Assembly (NCBI GenBank): GCA_964472195.1
Contig: CAYYJH010000016.1
Coordinates: 1 to 38,656 of the forward strand
Length of the DNA stretch: 38,656 nucleotides
Source: BS750m-G4 sp964472195
GTDB taxonomy: Bacteria > Bacteroidota > Ignavibacteria > Tepidaquicellales > Tepidaquicellaceae
Reading direction: 5' to 3'
The notes below the pieces were generated by a model that saw only the letters and a program-made list of their open reading frames with translations, made no database searches and was not told where the DNA came from. Every line of letters begins with the position of its first letter. Within the stretch, counting starts at the first letter, position 1. The translations under genes were made by a program, and so were the position numbers. Shown here in pieces: positions 33,186 to 38,656 of the stretch.

Positions 33186-34349
33186 TTAAAAGTTCTTGCC
33201 AAATTTTATTACATCAAAATTATACTTTTGTCTTATCTCATCCATTTTTTCAGATACAATTTCAAACCTGTCATCATCGAAGAAAATACTTTCCTGTATT
33301 GAATCATCCTCCCTCAATTCAGAAAATTTTACTCCTAGCAGTCTTATCTTTTTTCCATTTGCTAAGAGTTTACTCAATAAAATCAGAGCATCATCATAAA
33401 AACCCTGCTCTAAGCAGGAATACTTTTTCCTCGTAAAAGCTGTTTGATTCACTTTAAAATCATAATACTTTACCTTAACCGTCAAGGTCTTTCCTTTCAG
33501 CTTATGTTTCCTTAACCTTGTACAGGCTCTCTCCAACAGCGAGTACAACTCCTTTTTAAGAAAATCCATGTCGTTAGTATCTTCATAAAACGTATGCTCG
33601 TGCGATAAAGATTTCCTCTCATCCCCATCTGAATGTACTTCCCTATCGTCTTCACCTTTAGCAACTCTCATTAAATAATCTGTATGCATATGAATTTCTT
33701 TGTCATAAAAAGATTTGTCAAAATTAAGTATATCCTCGATTAAATTTATGCCATATTTTTTTAAAACAGTCTGCATCGATTTACCGACTCCCGGGATTAC
33801 TTCTATAGGAAGCTTACTCAAAAAATCTTTTTCTTTTCCGAACGGGACTAATGTAACACCATCTGGCTTATTTAAATCAGAAGCGATCTTAGCACATACT
33901 TTATTTGATGCAATTCCAATCGAACAGGTTATATGTAAGGTTTTCTTTACATCGTTCTTTATTTTCAAAGCTAAATTTTTATAATCTCCTTTATAATCAT
34001 AAAGAACCTCCGAAACATCGAGATAAGCTTCGTCTATACTGACCTGTTGTATTAAAGGTGTGTACTTTTGAAGGATTTTCAAAACCCTTTTTGAATAAGC
34101 AGAATATAAACCTCTTGTGCTTCTTATGAAATTAGCTTCAGGAACAAGCTGAAGAGCTTTTGAGAGCGGCATCGCAGTTCGAACACCCTTAGCCCTTGCT
34201 AGATAATTTGGACATGAAACAATTCCCTGTTTGGAAGTTTTAGTACCGCCAACAACAAGAGGTTTACTTTTTAAGGAGGGATTTAATGCTTCTTCACAGG
34301 ACGCAAAGAATGCATCCATATCCACGTGAAATATGATGCGTTCTTTCAT
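33186..34349 (-). CDS. dinB: DNA polymerase IV
   Basis: This 387-residue Y-family translesion polymerase copies past damaged bases. Motifs: HVDMDAFFASCEE (residues 8-20) with metal-binding D10 and steric-gate F15, KGVRTAMPLSKAL, YSAYS, and SIDEAYLDVS (104-113) with catalytic D106 and E107. Helix-hairpin-helix (PGVGKSM) and little-finger domains (KGKTLTVKVKY) follow. The protein stops soon after the little finger, so no obvious C-terminal clamp-binding peptide is visible. No LexA-type operator was found upstream. It stands alone on the minus strand; its 3' side carries REP hairpin 3. Confidence 0.95.
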   Translation of the reverse strand: MKERIIFHVDMDAFFASCEEALNPSLKSKPLVVGGTKTSKQGIVSCPNYLARAKGVRTAMPLSKALQLVPEANFIRSTRGLYSAYSKRVLKILQKYTPLIQQVSIDEAYLDVSEVLYDYKGDYKNLALKIKNDVKKTLHITCSIGIASNKVCAKIASDLNKPDGVTLVPFGKEKDFLSKLPIEVIPGVGKSMQTVLKKYGINLIEDILNFDKSFYDKEIHMHTDYLMRVAKGEDDREVHSDGDERKSLSHEHTFYEDTNDMDFLKKELYSLLERACTRLRKHKLKGKTLTVKVKYYDFKVNQTAFTRKKYSCLEQGFYDDALILLSKLLANGKKIRLLGVKFSELREDDSIQESIFFDDDRFEIVSEKMDEIRQKYNFDVIKFGKNF

Positions 34350-34405
34350 AAATTTATATCCCTACATTTTTACCTGCGAGAAGTTGTATAAAATTAATTA
34401 AAGAT

Positions 34406-35341
34406 TCACTGACTTTTTTTTAATCCAAAATAGAAAGCTTCTTCCGGGCAATCTTCCAAACAAGAACCGCAAATATGACAGTCAGAAATAATCTTTTTAC
34501 CATCGACAAGGTCACCTACAGTATTGCATGGTGATATCGTTTTACAAATATCACAATGAGTACATTTATTCATCTCCAACCTTATCTTTAATATCGGAAG
34601 TCGTTCAATAATCCAGGTAACAAGACCTATCGGACAAATAAAATAACAAAATGGTCTAAACGATAAAAAACTTGCGATGAGTATTACCCCGATGACAAAT
34701 ATAAAAAGAATTAAATCAGTTAAAGGTATAGCAAAATACCAATGAAAGAGTTCGAACAGACTAAGGTAACCATATATATTGAAACCAATTGTAAAAAGTA
34801 ATACGAAGAATAAGACAAAAATAGAAATCCTTATTGTGTTAGATACTACAAAAGGGACCTTCTTCCTTTTAATTTTCTTAAAAGCAGGAACTTTATAAAA
34901 TAACTCCTGCAAGGCTCCGGCAGGGCAGATTGTTCCGCAAAAACCCTTAGCACTAATCAATGAGAGAACTCCAATAAAAATAATTGCGGCTACGAATGGA
35001 GTTCTTAAACCAAATATAAATGGTTTAGTTATTACACAAACCGGTGATGGATGTAAACCGAAACCTGATGAGAACGGCATCACTTGTTGAAACAATGCAA
35101 ACACAGCGAAAAGAAAGAATGCAATTATTAAAAAAGTAATACGCATTGTGTTATCCAGTTTTTTTGCCCAAATCAATCCTATACCAATTAAAGCTATTAC
35201 AAAACCTACAATATATTTTGAAGTAAGAAGCAGGTCGAAAACTGTTTTTGCTCTTTTCATATTCTGACCATCATCCGCAAATACCAATAAGGGAAGGATT
35301 AATATAATTAAGGATAGAAAAATCTTTATCTTGTTGTTCAT
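34406..35341 (-). CDS. NapH-like membrane protein with two ferredoxin-type 4Fe-4S sites
   Basis: From the ATG at 35341 the protein has 311 residues: a signal-like first helix (MNNKIKIFLSLIILILPLLV, then FADD) and about five more membrane helices. Two C-x3-CP motifs are present, C135/C139 (GFCGTICPAG) and C232/C236 (PFCYFICPIG). The C-terminus is a double 4Fe-4S ferredoxin domain with C260, C263, C266, C272 and C288, C291, C294, C298. This is the polyferredoxin architecture of NapH, CcoG and NosR relatives, which move electrons across the membrane. The first ferredoxin site has C-x5-C as its last spacing, slightly long. A longer frame back to 35407 would start upstream of the promoter, so it is rejected. 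No partner enzyme is adjacent. Confidence 0.85.
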   Translation of the reverse strand: MNNKIKIFLSLIILILPLLVFADDGQNMKRAKTVFDLLLTSKYIVGFVIALIGIGLIWAKKLDNTMRITFLIIAFFLFAVFALFQQVMPFSSGFGLHPSPVCVITKPFIFGLRTPFVAAIIFIGVLSLISAKGFCGTICPAGALQELFYKVPAFKKIKRKKVPFVVSNTIRISIFVLFFVLLFTIGFNIYGYLSLFELFHWYFAIPLTDLILFIFVIGVILIASFLSFRPFCYFICPIGLVTWIIERLPILKIRLEMNKCTHCDICKTISPCNTVGDLVDGKKIISDCHICGSCLEDCPEEAFYFGLKKSQ

Positions 35342-35376
35342 ATTATTCTCAAATACTTCTATTAATTTTAAATATA

Positions 35377-35407
35377 CAAAACTACCATGAAGGAAAGACC
35401 AAAACAA
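35377..35407 (-). promoter_or_regulatory. Bacteroidota-type promoter of the NapH-like gene
   Basis: On the minus strand TTG (35407-35405), 20 nt, then TAGTTTTG (35384-35377) fits TTG-N20-TAnnTTTG exactly. Transcription would start near 35370, leaving a leader of about 30 nt before the ATG at 35341. Confidence 0.6.
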
Positions 35408-35463
35408 TTTAGAAAGTACAAATACATTCTAAATTTCATTTTAGAAATCTCAAAACAAATAAA

Positions 35464-35490
35464 AAAGGAATGAATATATTCCATTCCTTT
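35464..35490 (-). terminator. Intrinsic terminator of ggt
   Basis: A 9-bp stem, AAAGGAATG (35464-35472) with its complement (35482-35490), closes a 9-nt loop. On the minus strand it is followed by a T-run (complement of the A-tract 35461-35466). It lies 26 nt after the ggt stop codon. Confidence 0.75.
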
Positions 35491-35515
35491 ACCAAATTAT
35501 ATATTTAAATTACTT

Positions 35516-37189
35516 TTAAAAGCTTAACGCTTTCCCGTAACCCCTTCTATCCGAATGCCCTATTACGTTACTATCTTCTAAGAACATAATTCCATTCACT
35601 CTTCCGAAATCGTTGATGTATCGAATATTATATCCCATATTTAAAAGTCTTTCTTCGGAAATATCATCTAACAATGTATTTTCAACCTGTATTTCATCAG
35701 GATACCATTGGTGATGAAACCTGGGCATATCGATGGCAGTCTTTAAATCCATATCAAAATCTATAACATTTACAATAGTCTGCAAAACAGTAGTAATAAT
35801 TCTTCCTCCACCCGGAGAACCAACAACCAAAAAAGGTTTATTATTATTCAAAACGATTGTTGGTGTCATAGAACTAAGCATTCTTTTTTTAGGCTCGATT
35901 GAATTTGCTTCACTACCGAGAAGTCCATAAATATTTGGAACTCCCGGCTTTGATACAAAATCATCCATCTCGTTATTAAGAAAAAAACCAGTCCCGTCAA
36001 TAATTACTTTACTTCCAAAACTCGAATTCAAAGTTGTTGTAACCGATACAACATTTCCATTTTTATCCGAAACAGAATAATGGGTTGTTTGATCGCTTTC
36101 TTTCTGATAAATATTTCCGGGTTGAATCTGAATACTCATAGTTGCATAATTCTCATTATAATCATTCATTCTTTCCTTTGCATATTGCTTTGAGATTAGT
36201 TTTTCGATTGGTACATTTACAAAATCCATGTCACCCATGTATTCGCTCCGGTCTGCATAAACTCTTCTCATCGCCTCTGTCATCAATTGAATGTTTTCAA
36301 CACTGCCATAACCTTTTGACCTTACGTCATAATTCTCTAAAATATTTAATAAATAAATCAAACAAATACCTCCACTGCTTGGAGGACCCATCGAGATAAT
36401 ATCATAACCTCTGTATGTTCCCGAAATGACATTTCTTTCGGCTGGAGCATATTCACGCAAATCGTTATAACAGATTATACCCCCCTTTCTCAACATTTCC
36501 TGTACGATTAAATCAGCTACCCATCCTTTGTAAAATCCATCTCTTCCTTTAATCATTATTTCTTTTAAAGTATTAGCAAGATCTGTTTGAATCAAAAGAT
36601 CACCCTCTTTAAAATCTCTATTAAATATTTTTGAAGTACCATCGAATTCTACAAATTCATCTTGATAATTATTCAGCAACGATGCAAATCTCTTATTAAT
36701 TTTGAATCCCTTCCCTGCATATTCTATCGCATATTTCATTACTTCATCCCGACTCATAGTACCGTATTTCTCAAGGGCATACAACATACCTGCCACTGAA
36801 CCCGGAACGCCTGACGCAAGATAACCAAAAGTACTAAGCCCCTCGACAACATTATTAGAATCATCGAGGTACATATCTTTGGTTGATACTAATGGAGCTC
36901 TTTCACGATAATCAATGGATGTATTTCTGCCATCAATGAAATGAATTACCATAAAACCCCCTCCTCCAATATTACCAGCTTGAGGATAGACGACCGCCAA
37001 TGTAAATCCAACACCAACAGCAGCATCAATAGCGTTACCACCATTTTTCATGATTTCAATACCAACTTGCGATGCTAATTCCTGAGCAGAACTTACAACT
37101 CCATTTTTATAAATAAAATCCTGAGAATTGCAATTCGTAATAAAAACTAATAGAAGAATAAATAAAAAGAGTGGTTTTTTAAAATTCAT
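35516..37189 (-). CDS. ggt: Gamma-glutamyltransferase
   Basis: This 557-residue periplasmic or surface Ntn-hydrolase cleaves glutathione and other gamma-glutamyl compounds. Residues 1-19 form a signal peptide followed by a Cys (TNC20), so it may be lipid-anchored. The large subunit has GGNAIDAAVGVGFTL, GGGGFMV and RERAP. Self-cleavage should occur before T368 (QTTHYSVSD), which becomes the nucleophile of the small subunit. The oxyanion glycines are in VGSPGGGRI and the substrate Asn/Glu region is FLNNEMDDF. Length and both subunits are complete. The start is the ATG at 37189. It is a single gene: a hairpin ends it, and 70 nt separate it from nadE. Confidence 0.94.
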   Translation of the reverse strand: MNFKKPLFLFILLLVFITNCNSQDFIYKNGVVSSAQELASQVGIEIMKNGGNAIDAAVGVGFTLAVVYPQAGNIGGGGFMVIHFIDGRNTSIDYRERAPLVSTKDMYLDDSNNVVEGLSTFGYLASGVPGSVAGMLYALEKYGTMSRDEVMKYAIEYAGKGFKINKRFASLLNNYQDEFVEFDGTSKIFNRDFKEGDLLIQTDLANTLKEIMIKGRDGFYKGWVADLIVQEMLRKGGIICYNDLREYAPAERNVISGTYRGYDIISMGPPSSGGICLIYLLNILENYDVRSKGYGSVENIQLMTEAMRRVYADRSEYMGDMDFVNVPIEKLISKQYAKERMNDYNENYATMSIQIQPGNIYQKESDQTTHYSVSDKNGNVVSVTTTLNSSFGSKVIIDGTGFFLNNEMDDFVSKPGVPNIYGLLGSEANSIEPKKRMLSSMTPTIVLNNNKPFLVVGSPGGGRIITTVLQTIVNVIDFDMDLKTAIDMPRFHHQWYPDEIQVENTLLDDISEERLLNMGYNIRYINDFGRVNGIMFLEDSNVIGHSDRRGYGKALSF

Positions 37190-37259
37190 ATTAGAATCTG
37201 TAAAAATTACCTGACTGATATAACATTTTACTTAATATTAAACAAAATCGATGGTTGAA

Positions 37260-38033
37260 TTATTTTTTTATCTTAGCTATAACCGGTGGAAGTCTTTTAA
37301 ATTCATTCTTCGAGATCATATCATTTACATGCTGCATAAAAGACATATCAAATCCTGCTTTTATTAATTCTGCAACAGATTTTTTTTCATCTAACATTTG
37401 ATATAAATAATTATCGATATCTTCATACGAATATCCCAGCTCGCCCTCGTCTGTTTGACCAATCCATAGATCAGCAGATGGCTTTTTATTAATTATTTCA
37501 TTAGGCACACCCATGTATCGGGCTAATTCTCTTAACTGAGTTTTGTAAAGATCCCCGACAGGATTTATTGCACATGCAGAATCTCCGAACAATGTAGTAT
37601 AACCTAATAAGATTTCTGTTTTATTTCCTGTACCTATAACCAGAGCATTTTCCCTTGCAGATTCATCATAAAGAATTATCATCCTTACTCGAGCCATTAC
37701 ATTACCTTTTCTAATATCTGACATATCTTTGTTCTCTTCTTTATTAAGATAAGTATCAACCATTTCGGTTATCTCAATAGTTTTAGACCTAATGTTTAGA
37801 TTTTCAACAATCCGGGTGGCATCTTCTATGCTATCCCTACTACTTGTCTTATATGGCATTAATACAGCTAATATGTTATCACTTCCGAGCGCTTTTGCAG
37901 TTAAGTAGGCTGATGTAGCAGAATCAATACCGCCTGAAAGTCCGATTACACCTTTCTTAATCCCAATTTTATTAGTTTCATTTCTAATAAAATCAACCAG
38001 ATTCTTTTCGACTATTTCATTGTATAATTTCAT
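37260..38033 (-). CDS. nadE: NH3-dependent NAD+ synthetase
   Basis: This 257-residue cytosolic enzyme amidates nicotinic acid adenine dinucleotide to NAD with ATP. The ATP-pyrophosphatase P-loop is LSGGIDSATSA (32-42). Other family blocks are VIGTGNKTEILLGYTTLFGDSACAINPVGD, with substrate and ammonia contacts, and PSADLWIGQTDEGELGYSYE. There is no N-terminal glutaminase domain, so it should use free ammonia. The length is typical of the short form. The start is the ATG at 38033. It begins just after the terminator of the upstream small gene and may have its own promoter in the AT-rich spacer. Confidence 0.94.
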   Translation of the reverse strand: MKLYNEIVEKNLVDFIRNETNKIGIKKGVIGLSGGIDSATSAYLTAKALGSDNILAVLMPYKTSSRDSIEDATRIVENLNIRSKTIEITEMVDTYLNKEENKDMSDIRKGNVMARVRMIILYDESARENALVIGTGNKTEILLGYTTLFGDSACAINPVGDLYKTQLRELARYMGVPNEIINKKPSADLWIGQTDEGELGYSYEDIDNYLYQMLDEKKSVAELIKAGFDMSFMQHVNDMISKNEFKRLPPVIAKIKK

Positions 38034-38054
38034 AGTGAAATAATTATATAAAAA

Positions 38055-38081
38055 AAGCCGACCCTAAAAGAGGACCGGCTT
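38055..38081 (-). terminator. Intrinsic terminator of the 84-residue gene
   Basis: AAGCCG (38055-38060) pairs with CGGCTT (38076-38081). A 2x2 internal loop and a further 3 bp (CCT/AGG) close a 5-nt loop. The minus strand continues into a T-run (38056-38050). It lies 22 nt after the stop of the minus-strand 84-residue gene. Confidence 0.7.
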
Positions 38082-38102
38082 ATTTGACTTTTCAATAATT
38101 TA

Positions 38103-38357
38103 CTACTTTGAAACTTGATAAACAATTTTTCGAATTGTATCAAATTGTAAATATGGAAATAGTTCCTGAATCTTGTCAATTGCTTCACCTGCACTCATTT
38201 CTCTACGCATATCTTTATACATTTGTCTTATCTTATAGTCTCTGATGGCTTTTTCATCTAACAGTTTGTATTTCTTTAGAGTGTTAAAAACCTCATCATT
38301 TATAAGTTCACTCAAGGGATTATCAGCTTTAGATTTTGTTTTTGTTGTTGGTTTCAA
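38103..38357 (-). CDS. Hypothetical small basic helical protein, 84 residues
   Basis: The protein is not recognised. It starts with a Lys/Thr-rich tail (MKPTTKTKSKADNPL) and continues as charged, mostly helical segments (LINDEVFNTLKKYKLLDEKA, YKIRQMYKDMRREMSAGEAI). It ends in FDTIRKIVYQVSK, which could be the recognition helix of a helix-turn-helix, but that is a guess. No signal peptide or membrane span is present, so it is cytosolic. The start is a TTG at 38357-38355, well supported by AAGGAG 7 nt upstream. A hairpin ends the transcript at 38055-38081. The 245 nt upstream to 38602 is AT-rich and shows no other recognisable feature. Confidence 0.65.
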   Translation of the reverse strand: MKPTTKTKSKADNPLSELINDEVFNTLKKYKLLDEKAIRDYKIRQMYKDMRREMSAGEAIDKIQELFPYLQFDTIRKIVYQVSK

Positions 38358-38602
38358 AATAATTCTCCTTTAATTAAAAAATAATAATAATCTTTTCTTT
38401 GTAATGCAGTAAATTATTATTAAATAAGCATCCTTTTTTAAATTTATGATTATATCTCCTATATACAAAAATAACTCATAAACTATAGAAAAGTCAAGTT
38501 TTTCTGAGACAAAATGTAATATACTTAATAAATTACTTTAAGTCAAATTTAAATTATCTTTAAAGTCATTTCCTATCTAATTGAAACTTCAAGTACAAAA
38601 AT

Positions 38603-38656
38603 TTAGTTCCAAATTTTATATATGATTTTATCATTCAGGTTTTTCTTAGAAAACTC
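38603..38656 (-). CDS. Possible C-terminal end of a gene (partial, right edge)
   Basis: On the minus strand, one frame is open from the window edge for 17 codons (EFSKKNLNDKIIYKIWN) to a TAA at 38605-38603. The other two minus frames close within a few codons. In DNA this AT-rich, 17 open codons can occur by chance, so this is only a possibility. Confidence 0.2.
   Translation of the reverse strand, partial: EFSKKNLNDKIIYKIWN

Noticed and set aside
35342..35407. N-terminal extension of the NapH-like gene to 35407
   Set aside because: It would begin upstream of, and overlap, a consensus promoter, and it would bury the signal peptide. The ATG at 35341 fits both.
1..38656. tRNA, rRNA, riboswitch or other structured RNA genes
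   Set aside because: The intergenic stretches were read on both strands. No cloverleaf, rRNA segment or known riboswitch core was seen; the structured spots are the short palindromes and terminators listed.

Overview
The window is an AT-rich bacterial chromosome segment, by eye about one third G+C. It most likely comes from the Ignavibacteria/Bacteroidota side of the FCB group. Three things point there. A secreted seven-bladed propeller protein (31151-32431, minus) ends in the YPNPFNPSTTIEF-type sorting domain typical of type IX secretion in Ignavibacteria. One promoter (35377-35407, minus) fits the Bacteroidota pattern TTG-N20-TAnnTTTG. Shine-Dalgarno sequences are present at only some genes, and several starts are TTG. 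No rRNA, tRNA, CRISPR array, prophage or plasmid backbone was seen. Most of the content is chromosomal housekeeping and accessory metabolism.

Layout. 1-7018: the start of a secreted protein, an NmrA-type reductase, a DUF255/YyaL-type thioredoxin-fold protein, aconitase, and an M23 peptidase. 7037-10480 (minus): a two-gene OpuC-like osmolyte ABC importer whose binding protein and permease are one chain in unusual order, a 40-residue membrane peptide, and the ergothioneine enzyme EgtD. 10601-16242 (minus): a compact addB-addA pair for double-strand-break repair, divergent from exonuclease III and a quinone-reductase-like gene (16417-18229). 18287-22326: a DUF948/YtxH envelope-stress pair, dihydrolipoyl dehydrogenase, DUF2905, and a TrkA-N potassium channel. 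22360-28163: a methyltransferase, a 14-repeat TPR protein, an IS200-type transposase relic, and a run of peptide-binding lipoprotein, CopD-like membrane protein and AlkD-like DNA glycosylase. 28277-30901: a large protein with two CbxX/CfxQ-type AAA modules behind two related N-terminal beta-rich repeats. 30890-33158: a repeat-rich zone with several short perfect palindromes, the propeller protein, and a REP-associated tyrosine transposase (RAYT) flanked by its probable REP hairpins. 33186-38357 (minus): DNA polymerase IV, a NapH-like iron-sulfur membrane protein, gamma-glutamyltransferase, NAD synthetase and a small unknown gene.

How the parts relate. DNA repair is well represented (AddAB, ExoIII, AlkD-like, DinB), but these genes are scattered and do not form an island. 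Envelope and osmotic-stress functions (OpuC-like importer, YtxH/DUF948, K+ channel) also recur. The most unusual content is (a) the RAYT and the 10-12 bp-stem, short-loop palindromes near it and elsewhere, one copy of which supplies the stop codon of the AAA gene; (b) the tandem-AAA protein with duplicated N-terminal domains; and (c) the OpuC-like fusion with the binding protein placed first. I found no clear new multi-gene defence or biosynthetic system.
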